NCBI RefSeq assembly: GCF_019351435.1
Contig: NZ_JAHWYN010000013.1
Location: forward strand, 1-64,000
Source: Flavobacterium taihuense
Lineage (GTDB): Bacteria; Bacteroidota; Bacteroidia; Flavobacteriales; Flavobacteriaceae
Reading direction: 5' to 3'
DNA length: 64,000 nucleotides
Each line of letters starts with the position of its first letter. Within the stretch, counting starts at the first letter, position 1. The position numbers and the translations under genes are program-made. Shown one piece after another: positions 7,409 through 15,899 of the stretch. Under the pieces are notes generated by a model. The model searched no databases. It worked only from the letters and a program-made list of their open reading frames with translations, and was not told the origin of the DNA.

Positions 7409-9802
7409 CTATGAGGACAATAAATCCCAATTATACATATTATCTACTTTCATATAGGCAAATATGGATACTAATTTTGCTCCATATTTTTGCTTTTCAT
7501 AATCGGAAGTTAATCCAAGATATGTTTTTGATTTATCTAAATCATTTCCTCTTTTCACCATATAATACATAACCTGTTTGTATAAATGATGGGATTTTAT
7601 ATAATTATAATTTAACCCCACAATTAGGGGACAACAATGATTTTCGCCAATAAAGCCCCATATACCTCCAATTAATTCGTCAGAACCCTTTAGACGAAAT
7701 TCTATAAACTCCCATTCATCATATTTAGATAAAATTTTGGTAATTTTATTTGGGTAAGCAAAAAAGTTAAATGCAAAATTGGCTTTTTTGACATTTGAAA
7801 ATAATTTATAATGTTCTTCCGCTTCTTTATCCGTCAATGTTTTTTTAATGGTAATATCAAATTTATCTTCATATTTGAATACATATCGTTTGATATTATT
7901 TATGCCGTTTTTAGACGTTAGAAAAGATAGTAATTCATCTTCGGTATTCCATTTTGGATGCTCCACGATATTTGTATTCGGCATACTCACTTTTGCAAAA
8001 CCTTCATTCTCGAAGCGTTCATTGAATTGAAAATCGGATTGAAAATCTCTCAGAATAACAACCGTTGAACCAGTGGCTTTTTTAAATTTTTCGACCTCAA
8101 TAAAAAACTGATTAAAGGTTTCATCCACTAAAGAATGGTCTCCCTTAACATATAAATGTTCCCCTTCTGTAAACAAAGAACCCATTGTCAAAGTTTTTGA
8201 ACATAAATAATAAGGCTCTTCCTCCCTTTGCTTTTCAATTTTTCGAGAAATATTTTCTAAGGCCAACATATCATCTTTACAAAGCGCACTTGTAAAAAAT
8301 GTAGCCAATAGTATTTCATTATTTTCATCTTTAATGATTAAATAATGAAATTCCCAATTTTCTTCTACTTTTTCATTATTCGAAAAAATCTCTTCAATGC
8401 AACGCAAACCGTTATGCGAATAGTTCCCATTATCCTTAAAAAGATTGTCCCATAATTGAGCATCAATTTCATTAATACTATTATAGGTTTCGACAAAAAC
8501 ATTCTCTGACTCAGCTGGTTTTACAGTCTTTTTACCCTTAAAAGGAAGATTAAACGTCTTATAGATTTTCTCTAAATCTTCATTTTCCTCATCAACTGCC
8601 AACTGGAAGTTTTTGTCTATTGAATTTACTAATTGATCAATATGCTCTTTTGTATTATGCCTTGTGAGCGTGAATCGCAATCCTGTTTTATCATTCGGAA
8701 CGACAGGATAAGTTGCCGTATTGACATATAGACCATCAGCCAAAACACGCTGAATTAAATTATGCGTTACCTTGACAGACCCAGCACCTATAAAATAAAT
8801 CGGAGTTTCGCTTGAAGAAGTATTGGTCAAATTAAGATCTTCTAATTTCGTATTCAAATACTCCATCAGTTCTTTTAACTCATTTTGATACACTTGAATC
8901 TTATCTGAAAGCAAAATTTCGGCAGACCCTATTGCTGCTCCAACATTTGCTGGAGATAAGGGATGGGTATAAGAGAGAATTCCTCCGTAAATGTCAATTT
9001 TTCGATGCATTTCTATGTCATTAAAAACAGCAATTCCTCCAATACTTCCAAAACCTTTGGCCAAAGTACTGATTAAAACTACCTTCTCACTATGCTTAAA
9101 ATATTCAAACACGCTACCGCATCCATTTGTGCCGGTCCATCCCACACCGTGGGCATCATCAAAATACAAATGAAATTTTGGATATTTTTCCAATAAATAA
9201 AGAAGCTCTTTTTTATGAGGCAAATCACCATACATAGAATAAACTCCGTCAGCCATAAACCAAATCTTGTCATACTGATTATAGCCTCTCTTAATAAAAT
9301 CTTCCAACATTTCCATATTGTTATGGCGTATCATTTTCACCATAGTCCCTTGCAACTTTGCAAATTGACAAGGATATTGCACGCTATAATGCACTTGTTG
9401 GTCTAGAATAATTAAATCACCGGGTTCTATAATAGTCCCTATCATCGATTGATGCGTAACCGATGTTGAAGGATATATTACTACTGGATGATCATCGAAT
9501 ATTTTACTTATTAGATTTTCTAACTCTTCAACATAAGGCGCTTTGACAAAAGCCCTTGAAATAGAGAAATGAGAACCATATCTGCCTAATAACTCGTGAC
9601 TTTTGGCTAAAATATGAGGATGCTTTTCTAATCCCAGATAGCCACAAGTACCAAAGTTGATTAATTCTTCATTATTTATTTTTAAAAATTCACCATTAAA
9701 TTCATCTTCCTGAGAAGAGAGATGCATTATTTTCTTTTTTTTTGCTGCCGTAACTACATAATCAACTACATCATAAGCACTTGCGTGTTTTATCTTTGCC
9801 AA
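7409..9802 (-). CDS. Alpha-oxoamine synthase fused to an acyltransferase-like domain
   Basis: A 797-residue bifunctional-looking enzyme. Residues about 35-405 form a PLP-dependent alpha-oxoamine synthase (family of BioF, KBL, serine palmitoyltransferase and CqsA/LqsA): NFGTCGYLGLEKHP at 49-62, His138 for ring stacking, DDAHGVG at 215-221, and the Schiff-base Lys249 in STLAKGFGSIGG. These enzymes condense an amino acid with an acyl thioester and release CO2. Residues about 440-797 resemble a FemAB/BioF2-like GNAT acyltransferase (LIGGIWGFIGENH, then KQVMYYMVKRGNDL), which could N-acylate the amino-ketone product. Length is about double that of a single AOS. Candidate roles are sphingoid or sulfonolipid base synthesis with coupled N-acylation, or a signal molecule made beside its own kinase. 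The chain contains all key PLP residues, so it should be active. It is first in the three-gene operon. Confidence 0.85.
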   Translation of the reverse strand: MAKIKHASAYDVVDYVVTAAKKKKIMHLSSQEDEFNGEFLKINNEELINFGTCGYLGLEKHPHILAKSHELLGRYGSHFSISRAFVKAPYVEELENLISKIFDDHPVVIYPSTSVTHQSMIGTIIEPGDLIILDQQVHYSVQYPCQFAKLQGTMVKMIRHNNMEMLEDFIKRGYNQYDKIWFMADGVYSMYGDLPHKKELLYLLEKYPKFHLYFDDAHGVGWTGTNGCGSVFEYFKHSEKVVLISTLAKGFGSIGGIAVFNDIEMHRKIDIYGGILSYTHPLSPANVGAAIGSAEILLSDKIQVYQNELKELMEYLNTKLEDLNLTNTSSSETPIYFIGAGSVKVTHNLIQRVLADGLYVNTATYPVVPNDKTGLRFTLTRHNTKEHIDQLVNSIDKNFQLAVDEENEDLEKIYKTFNLPFKGKKTVKPAESENVFVETYNSINEIDAQLWDNLFKDNGNYSHNGLRCIEEIFSNNEKVEENWEFHYLIIKDENNEILLATFFTSALCKDDMLALENISRKIEKQREEEPYYLCSKTLTMGSLFTEGEHLYVKGDHSLVDETFNQFFIEVEKFKKATGSTVVILRDFQSDFQFNERFENEGFAKVSMPNTNIVEHPKWNTEDELLSFLTSKNGINNIKRYVFKYEDKFDITIKKTLTDKEAEEHYKLFSNVKKANFAFNFFAYPNKITKILSKYDEWEFIEFRLKGSDELIGGIWGFIGENHCCPLIVGLNYNYIKSHHLYKQVMYYMVKRGNDLDKSKTYLGLTSDYEKQKYGAKLVSIFAYMKVDNMYNWDLLSS

Positions 9803-9859
9803 AATTCGAGGAAAATTAAGTTATTAATAGACTGGAGGAAACCTTTACTTCAATTGTTT

Positions 9860-9867
9860 CAAATATA
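9860..9867 (-). promoter_or_regulatory. Candidate -7 element for the AOS operon
   Basis: TATATTTG on the minus strand, 58 bp upstream of the start at 9802, fits the TAnnTTTG consensus. No correctly spaced TTG was found, so support is moderate. Confidence 0.45.
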
Positions 9868-10057
9868 AATATAATATAAAAATCTGATATTCAGTCAAAA
9901 AACAAATAAAATTGATCGAAAAGCAAATTGATAATACTTTTAAAACAAAAAACTTACTAAAGAATAATCTCATAAATGCAAAACAGTTTCATTCCCTTTT
10001 TTTATTATCTATAGTAATGTCTTATCCTAGAAATAGCTATACACAAACCAAAAGTGT

Positions 10058-10616
10058 ATGGAACAGAAAGAACAGGAAGTTTATGCTGTCCGCGAGCGTA
10101 AGCAAAGTCATTATGACCAAAGGTTGATTTTAAAAGTGGTAAAGGAAGTGGAAGCAGGTCTTCCCCGCAAGGAAGCCAACCGTATTTACGAATTAGGCAA
10201 AAATTGCCTGTATAATTGCCTGTATAATTGGATGCGTAAATATGGATCTATAAATTATCAGCAAAACATTAAGCGAAAAAGCTATACTAACCTGCAAAAA
10301 AGGACTGTTGTAACAGCCATAGAGCAAGATGAGTATAAAAGAGGCCCAAAGTGCCTATGGTGTCAAAACGGAGAAAATAATTCGGAACTGGCTGACGCAA
10401 TATAAAACAGAAAAAGTCGAACTTTGTGTTATAACAGAATCTGTAATGGCTAAAAAGACCAAACCATTCAACGCTGCGCAAACTCAGGCCTTACAAAAGG
10501 CATTAGAAGAAGCAGAACTGAAGATCAAGGCGCTCAACACGCTAATTGATGTAGCCGAGGAACAACTTAAAATTGACATCAAAAAAAAGTCTGGTGCCAA
10601 GCAGTCCTCAAAATGA
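10058..10616 (+). pseudogene. IS3-family orfA, frameshifted
   Basis: The first segment (from ATG 10058, start MEQKEQEVYAVRERKQ) has the helix-turn-helix region of an orfA protein. At about 10325 the sequence GAGCAAGATGAG carries one base too many: dropping an A restores E-Q-M-S-I-K-E-A-Q-S-A-Y-G and continuity with the leucine-zipper-like second half, which ends at 10616. A perfect 12-bp tandem duplication (CTGTATAATTGC) near 10210-10233 adds the odd repeat CLYNCLYN without changing frame. A run of eight A plus G at 10581-10589 is a normal-looking -1 slippery site for making the orfAB fusion, and the -1 frame is open across to orfB. Confidence 0.75.
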
Positions 10617-11516
10617 AACATGACTATCCCAGATCAGGGATAGGCTTGTTATGCAGACTGTTTGGCAAAACAAGACATGCGTACTACGAGGCTTTATGGC
10701 GAAAAGAAAACAGCCTGGTCAGGGAAGATGTTATTCTTCAGGAAGTCATTGCAGTGCGCAATGATCTGCCAAGAGTTGGAACCCGTAAACTGCACTATCT
10801 TCTGCAATCCTCACTAGAATCACACAAAATAAAAATTAGGAAGGGATTATCTTTTTGATCTGCTTTCCGAGCATAAATTATTGGTTCGGCAACGCAAAAG
10901 GAAAGCCATCACAACTGACTCAAGGCATTGGATGCGTAAATACAGCAATTTAATCAGGGGCATGCCTGTAATAAGGCCTGAACAGGTATGGGTGAGCGAT
11001 ATAACTTATATCCGGCTAACGAATCAATGGGGGTATTTAAGTTTAATAACCGATGCATATTCTCGAAAGATTATAGGATATTGTTTTCGCAATGATCTGA
11101 TGGCAGAAGGATGTATTGAAGCATTAGAAATGGCTTTGAAAAACAGGATGTATCATGAACCAATCATTCACCATTCAGATAGAGGTTCACAGTATTGCTC
11201 TCATCAGTATGTGAATCTATTGCATCAAAACGCTATTGGAATCAGCATGACTGAAAACGGGGATCCCTATGAAAATGCATTGGCGGAACGTGTAAACGGA
11301 ATCATCAAAACAGAGTTCAATCTTCATAGCAGCCAGTTAGGTTTTGAACAAACCTACAATCAGATAAAGCGAAGTATCAAGGTCTATAATGAAATCAGAC
11401 CACATTCAAGTTGTGATTACCTAACCCCAAACCAGGCTCATTTGCAATCAGAGAATCTGAAGAAGCGTTGGAAGAATTACAATAAAAAATTTAACTATGA
11501 AAAAACAGTTGTATAG
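10613..11516 (+). pseudogene. IS3-family orfB (DDE integrase), frameshifted
   Basis: The start ATG at 10613 overlaps the orfA stop as ATGA. The HTH_21 part (YPRSGIGLLCRLFGKTRHAYYE) is in one frame up to about 10840, where an extra A in AAAATTAGGAAGG breaks the frame and leads to a stop at 10856-10858. The rest, beginning about G-R-D-Y-L-F-D-L-L, continues in the next frame to 11516. It keeps the full rve core: Asp in WVSDITYI, Asp in HHSDRGSQYCS and Glu in YENALAERVNG. The catalytic domain is intact but cannot be made together with the N-terminal half unless a frameshift corrects the insertion. Confidence 0.8.
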
Positions 11517-11746
11517 TGAGTTCAGGATTAAGAATTATTTTTGTACAACTATAATAGGATTTATTAGTAATTTGCATAGGTATTTTAGGATGGAACAAAA
11601 GCATGGATAGTGTATAGATAGTGTATGGATAATGTATGAAACAGGTATGAAGATTATTGCGCTCCTACCAATGGCCGAACTCCAATACTTTCACCCCGAA
11701 TGAACGCTATTTTAAGGCAGCTCTAAACGTATAGAAAATTTAAAAA
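11517..11746 (+). other. Intergenic region with short near-repeats after the IS3 element
   Basis: Contains overlapping near-repeats of ATAGTGTATGGATA at about 11605-11640 and no ORF. The following stretch (11650-11725) is less A/T-rich and unexplained. Confidence 0.4.
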
Positions 11747-12544
11747 ATGAAAACTTATTTTGTAGACTCCTTTACGAATGAAAAATTCAAAGGAAATCCC
11801 GCAGCAGTCTGTCTGCCCAACAGAGAATTAGATATTACAACCATGCAAAGTATTGCAGCAGAAATCGGTTTTTCTGAAACTGCTTTTATCAAACAAATCA
11901 AAGACAATACCTATAGCATTCGTTTTTTTACGCCAAAAATTGAAATCCCACTATGCGGACACGCCACCTTGGCTTCGTCCAAAATCATTTTTGATACCAC
12001 CCTCTTTGACACTATAAAATTCATCAACTGCAACAATATTGAATTGTTTATTGAAAAAGTAGGAACTAAAATTAAAATGCAATTTCCGGTTTATGAAACT
12101 GAAGAAACAGAAGTCCCTCAAAAGATGATCGATGCGCTTGGAATTTCAAAAATTGCAAATAAAAGATACAGTCCCATAAATAAAATAATTTTAATTGAAA
12201 TTGAGAGCGCCATCGAGTTAGCCAATTTGGCACCTGATTTTACGGCATTGATAAATTCATATACAGGAATAAATGGTGCTCTGGTAACAGCTATTTCAGA
12301 CAACGAAAATTTTGATTTTCAGTACCGGTATTTTTGGCCTTGGGCAGGAACGAATGAAGATCCTGTAACGGGCGGTGTTCAAACTTTTTTGACAAAATAT
12401 TGGGCTACAAAACTGAACAAAACAAAACTGAATGCCTATCAATCTTCATCTAGAACAGGATCAATGAGCACCGAACTTTTACAGGACAAAGTTTTTATTT
12501 TAGGCGAAGCGGTAACTGTATTGGAGGGGGAATTTATTTTGTAA
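11747..12544 (+). CDS. PhzF-family isomerase-like protein
   Basis: 265 residues, the usual length for the PhzF/YddE family of diaminopimelate-epimerase-fold enzymes. Visible landmarks are FTNEKFKGNPAAV at 10-22, the catalytic-position Glu44 in GFSETAF, CGHATLAS at 70-77 and the C-terminal-half DPVTGG, close to the family DPATGSA. Most bacterial members have no known substrate; phenazine synthesis is not implied, since no other phz gene is present. A second PhzF protein is encoded at 58393-59256, but the two are diverged. The gene is isolated between the IS3 remnant and topB, with a 112-bp gap to topB. Confidence 0.9.
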   Translation: MKTYFVDSFTNEKFKGNPAAVCLPNRELDITTMQSIAAEIGFSETAFIKQIKDNTYSIRFFTPKIEIPLCGHATLASSKIIFDTTLFDTIKFINCNNIELFIEKVGTKIKMQFPVYETEETEVPQKMIDALGISKIANKRYSPINKIILIEIESAIELANLAPDFTALINSYTGINGALVTAISDNENFDFQYRYFWPWAGTNEDPVTGGVQTFLTKYWATKLNKTKLNAYQSSSRTGSMSTELLQDKVFILGEAVTVLEGEFIL

Positions 12545-12655
12545 TTTCGCCCAAGGTGTCCATTCATCATTTTTGCCCGTTCATAACTCCACAAAATTTC
12601 ATTTCAATACCAATTTCTAAATTCCTAATTTGCGCCTTCAAATCAATAGGAGAAA

Positions 12656-14947
12656 ATGAAGGTCTGTATTGCCGAAAAACCAAGTGTAGCACGCGAAATC
12701 GCATCCGTTTTGGGAGCCAATACCAAACACGATGGGTATTTCGAAGGCAATGGCTATCAGGTCACTTATACTTTTGGGCATTTATGTACCTTAAAAGAAC
12801 CCAACGATTACAAACCCAATTGGAAAAGTTGGGACTTGAACAACCTGCCCATGCTTCCCGAAAAATTTGAAACCAAAGTGGTGCAGAATTCAGGGATTCA
12901 AAAGCAATTCAGAATCGTAAAAGGTTTATTTGATAAAGCAGAATTGGTCATCAACTGCGGGGATGCCGGGCAAGAAGGAGAACTCATTCAGCGCTGGGTA
13001 ATGAACGAGGCCAATTACAAAGGCGAAGTCCAGCGTCTATGGATTTCGTCCCTTACCACCGAAGCCATCAAAGAGGGTTTTGAAAACCTAAAACCATCTG
13101 CCAACTACGATAATTTATACTACGCGGGATTTTCCAGAGCCATTGGCGACTGGCTACTCGGCATGAATGCCACCCGTTTGTACACGGTAAAGCATGGCGG
13201 TTACAAACAAGTTTTGTCCATTGGTCGGGTGCAAACTCCAACCTTGGCGATGGTCGTTGACCGATTTAAGGAAATTGAAAATTTCAAACCTCAACCCTAT
13301 TGGGAGTTGCAAACTTTATATAGAGAAACACTTTTTAGCTATGAAGAAGGGCGCTTTTTGAAAAAGGAAGATGGTGAAATTCTAGCCAAAAAAGTCAAGG
13401 AAAGCGAGTTCGAAATTGTTTCTGTCGAAAAAAAGAACGGCAATGAGTATGCACCAAAACTGTTTGACTTAACAGGGTTACAGGTATATTGCAATCAAAA
13501 ATTTGGGTTTTCAGCAGATGAAACGCTCAAAATCGTTCAAACGCTGTATGAACAAAAAGTAGTCACTTACCCGAGAGTCGATACCACATTTTTACCAAAC
13601 GACATCTATCCAAAAGTACCAGGGATTCTACAAAAACTAACCAATTATTCTGAGCTGACACAGCCACTTTTGGAAAAAAAGATTAAAAAATCACCCAAGG
13701 TTTTCAACGATAAAAAAGTAACCGATCACCATGCAATTATCCCAACGGGAGTACAATCCAATTTGCAATACAATCAGCAACAAGTCTATGATATTATTGT
13801 GAAAAGATTTATTGCTGTGTTTTATGACGATTGTTTGGTAGCCAATACCACGGTGATTGGAAAAGCAGCCGATGTACTATTCAAAACCACTGGAAAGGAA
13901 ATCCTGAAAAAAGGATTTCGAGTAGTTTTTGAAGATCCAAACGCCAAAGAAAAAGAAGCCGATATATTACCGAGTTTTGTTGTTGGCGAAAAAGGCCCGC
14001 ACCTACCTTCGTTTTTAGAAAAAGAAACCAAACCGCCCAATCAGTTTACGGAAGCAACTTTATTACGCGCCATGGAAACCGCGGGCAAGCAAATAGACGA
14101 TGAAGACTTACGGGAATTAATGAAAGAAAATGGTATTGGTCGCCCATCAACGCGAGCCAATATTATTGAAACGCTTTTCAAACGCCAGTATATTGTTCGA
14201 AACAAAAAACAGGTATTGCCAACGCCAACGGGAATTCAACTGATTGACACGATTCAGAATGAATTAATAAAGTCGGCTGAACTCACGGGTTCTTGGGAAA
14301 AACAGTTGAAAGATATTGAAAAAGGGGAGTTTACGGCTGGTGCGTTTATTAAGAACATGAAACAGATGGTAGAAGCTTTGGTCTATGAAGTACGAAGTGA
14401 AACCCGACGTGCCAATATTTCGCATGCCGGAAGTATTCAAAAACAAGAAGTTGCAGTTGAGAAAAAGAAAGCAGCGGGAATCTTAGCAGAAGTCTGTCCG
14501 AAATGTAAAAAAGGAACACTCGTAAAAGGAAAATCTGCCTATGGATGTGCCCATTATAAGGCAGGCTGTAATTTTGTACTACCTTACACTTTTGCCGAGA
14601 AAAAAATATCGGAGAATCAATATTTACGATTGCTCCAAAAAGGCTCCACCGTAAATTTGAAGGACTTCAAAACCGAAGCCGGCATTGTGGAAGGTTTGCT
14701 TCGCTTTGATGAAAATTACAAACTCAAATTAGAACCGAAGAAAACTGTCACCAAAACAACACCGGATGAATTAACGTGTCCCAAATGCAAAAAAGGAACA
14801 GTACTCAAAGGAAAAACTGCTTATGGTTGCGGCGATTATAAATTGGGTTGTGATTTTAAAGTTACTTTTGAAGTGGTCAGGGAAAAACTGAAAGATCAAA
14901 AACCAACCAAAGAACTAGTTTATTCTATTTTAAGCGACAGCATTTGA
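12656..14947 (+). CDS. topB: DNA topoisomerase III (type IA)
   Basis: 763 residues. It relaxes and decatenates DNA by cutting one strand through a 5' phosphotyrosine. The Toprim domain starts VCIAEKPSVAREIA, with catalytic-position Glu7, and has the acidic signature CGDAGQEGE at 101-109. This is the Bacteroidota variant of the usual D-x-D-x-EGE and lacks its central Asp. Active-site Tyr305 lies in VVTYPRVDT. GRVQTPTLAMVVDRF and GIGRPSTRANIIETL are the other conserved type IA runs. The C-terminus carries two similar zinc-ribbon-like repeats, CPKCKKGTLVKGKSAYGC near 614 and CPKCKKGTVLKGKTAYGC near 708, likely for single-strand DNA binding. Such TopB proteins occur on chromosomes and mobile elements of this phylum; the neighbourhood of an IS and the isolated position leave both possible. 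Confidence 0.95.
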   Translation: MKVCIAEKPSVAREIASVLGANTKHDGYFEGNGYQVTYTFGHLCTLKEPNDYKPNWKSWDLNNLPMLPEKFETKVVQNSGIQKQFRIVKGLFDKAELVINCGDAGQEGELIQRWVMNEANYKGEVQRLWISSLTTEAIKEGFENLKPSANYDNLYYAGFSRAIGDWLLGMNATRLYTVKHGGYKQVLSIGRVQTPTLAMVVDRFKEIENFKPQPYWELQTLYRETLFSYEEGRFLKKEDGEILAKKVKESEFEIVSVEKKNGNEYAPKLFDLTGLQVYCNQKFGFSADETLKIVQTLYEQKVVTYPRVDTTFLPNDIYPKVPGILQKLTNYSELTQPLLEKKIKKSPKVFNDKKVTDHHAIIPTGVQSNLQYNQQQVYDIIVKRFIAVFYDDCLVANTTVIGKAADVLFKTTGKEILKKGFRVVFEDPNAKEKEADILPSFVVGEKGPHLPSFLEKETKPPNQFTEATLLRAMETAGKQIDDEDLRELMKENGIGRPSTRANIIETLFKRQYIVRNKKQVLPTPTGIQLIDTIQNELIKSAELTGSWEKQLKDIEKGEFTAGAFIKNMKQMVEALVYEVRSETRRANISHAGSIQKQEVAVEKKKAAGILAEVCPKCKKGTLVKGKSAYGCAHYKAGCNFVLPYTFAEKKISENQYLRLLQKGSTVNLKDFKTEAGIVEGLLRFDENYKLKLEPKKTVTKTTPDELTCPKCKKGTVLKGKTAYGCGDYKLGCDFKVTFEVVREKLKDQKPTKELVYSILSDSI

Positions 14948-14958
14948 ATCAATTTAAA

Positions 14959-15113
14959 CATATAAGTCATATAAGTTAAAAAAAAGGAGTTTGTCACATT
15001 GTCTAAAAGAGAATATAAGTGAAAACATTAATTGTAATCTATGTGACTTTGCTTAAATGAACTGTTTTTTTTTACTTAATTTCATTCAAATTAAAACTTA
15101 TATGACTTATATG
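14959..15113. repeat. Inverted-repeat element with 19-bp perfect arms
   Basis: CATATAAGTCATATAAGTT at 14959-14977 and its exact reverse complement at 15095-15113. Each arm is itself a tandem of a short word (ATATAAGT). Nested inside is a second inverted pair (TTGTCACAT and ATGTGACTTTG). No ORF. The element fills most of the gap between topB and the DUF6265-like lipoprotein gene. Confidence 0.8.
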
Positions 15114-15204
15114 GTAAACCTTTAATTCCAAAACTAAAAAAAACAACACTATTCTATTTTTTCATAAATTAGCTAATTCAAAATAATACCAAATATTTAC
15201 GCAA

Positions 15205-15693
15205 ATGTTTCAAAAAACAACCCTTATACTGCTTTTGTTGGCCATTGTCTCTTGTAAAAATACTGAAGCCAACGAGAAAGACCAAATAAAAAAGGCCAAC
15301 TGGTTACTAGGAAAATGGGAAACCAAAACTGCAGACGGAAATCTTTCTGAAAGTTGGAAACAAGTTAACGACAGCACTTTTCAAGGGGAATCCTTTTTTA
15401 TCAAAGGCAAGGACACTTTGCATTTTGAAACCATAACATTGCAACAAAAGGGAGAAGATTTATTCTACAACACCACCGTAAAAGGTCAAAACGAAAACAA
15501 AGCTGTTGCCTTTAAAATGACTATTGGAACAGAAAAACAATTGATTTTTGAAAACCCGAAACACGACTATCCTCAAAAAATCACTTATACGCTAATTACT
15601 AAAGATAGCCTTGTAGCAGCCATTTCTGGAGTTCAACTCGGGAAACCAAGCTCCGAAAAGTTCGGAATGAAAAAAGATTCAATAACAAAATAA
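15205..15693 (+). CDS. Lipoprotein of the DUF6265 type
   Basis: 162 residues with a lipoprotein signal peptide: a hydrophobic run LILLLLAIVSC with the lipobox Cys at residue 17, followed by KN, which in Bacteroidota does not block export. The mature part begins with the W-L-x-G-x-W-E pattern and carries SWKQVNDSTFQGESFF and FENPKHDYPQKITY, typical of the DUF6265 beta-barrel family, which is lipocalin-like in outline. No enzyme role is known. It is probably anchored in the outer membrane facing the periplasm. It is a single-gene unit, closed by the terminator at 15716-15747. Confidence 0.75.
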   Translation: MFQKTTLILLLLAIVSCKNTEANEKDQIKKANWLLGKWETKTADGNLSESWKQVNDSTFQGESFFIKGKDTLHFETITLQQKGEDLFYNTTVKGQNENKAVAFKMTIGTEKQLIFENPKHDYPQKITYTLITKDSLVAAISGVQLGKPSSEKFGMKKDSITK

Positions 15694-15715
15694 CAATTCT
15701 TATCTTACTAAATAC

Positions 15716-15747
15716 AAACCTTGCTCTAAAACAGCAAGGTTTTTTTA
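15716..15747 (+). terminator. Intrinsic terminator after the DUF6265-like gene
   Basis: AAACCTTGCT, loop, AGCAAGGTTTTTTT: a ten-base-pair stem followed by T7. Confidence 0.9.
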
Positions 15748-15783
15748 TGCTCTAAAACCGCCTAAATCATAGACTTAAAACAT

Positions 15784-15864
15784 TTATTTATAATTAATCT
15801 AAATAAGTGTTGCTAAATTAAGTATAATTTTTACATTTGCCTTATTCTTATTTATTCTAAATAA
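15784..15864 (+). promoter_or_regulatory. Iron-type promoter with two palindromic operators (P1)
   Basis: The promoter is TTG at 15810-15812, a 19-bp spacer, and TACATTTG at 15832-15839. It is bracketed by two palindromes: distal TTATTTA-N9-TAAATAA (15784-15806) and proximal TTATTTA-TTC-TAAATAA (15848-15864), the latter placed over the transcription start region. The same layout recurs at 19552-19626 and 25275-25352, always before iron-uptake or redox genes. A Fur- or DtxR-type repressor site is the natural reading, by inference. Confidence 0.75.
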
Positions 15865-15899
15865 TAATAACATATTTAAAAAACTTTATATCTTAACCT

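Larger units (their letters stand above)
10018..11535 (+). mobile_element. Decayed IS3-family insertion sequence
   Basis: About 1.5 kb carrying orfA and orfB of an IS3-type element. Imperfect terminal inverted repeats are visible at 10018-10044 (TGTCTTATCCTAG, then CTATACAC) and 11509-11535 (complement TTCTTAATCCTGAACTCACTATACAAC). Each ORF is broken by a one-base insertion, so the copy is probably immobile on its own. Element ends are set by eye. No target duplication could be assigned. Confidence 0.75.

Noticed and set aside
7409-9802. Annotation of the AOS gene as bioF for biotin synthesis
   Set aside because: The chain is twice BioF length, with an acyltransferase-like half, and no other biotin gene is nearby; the neighbours are regulatory.
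11747-12544. Phenazine biosynthesis cluster suggested by PhzF proteins
   Set aside because: No other phz gene occurs in the window, and PhzF-like proteins are usually unrelated to phenazines.
14959-15113. CRISPR-like array from repeated ATATAAGT words
   Set aside because: The words are too short, there are no regular spacers, and no cas gene is present.
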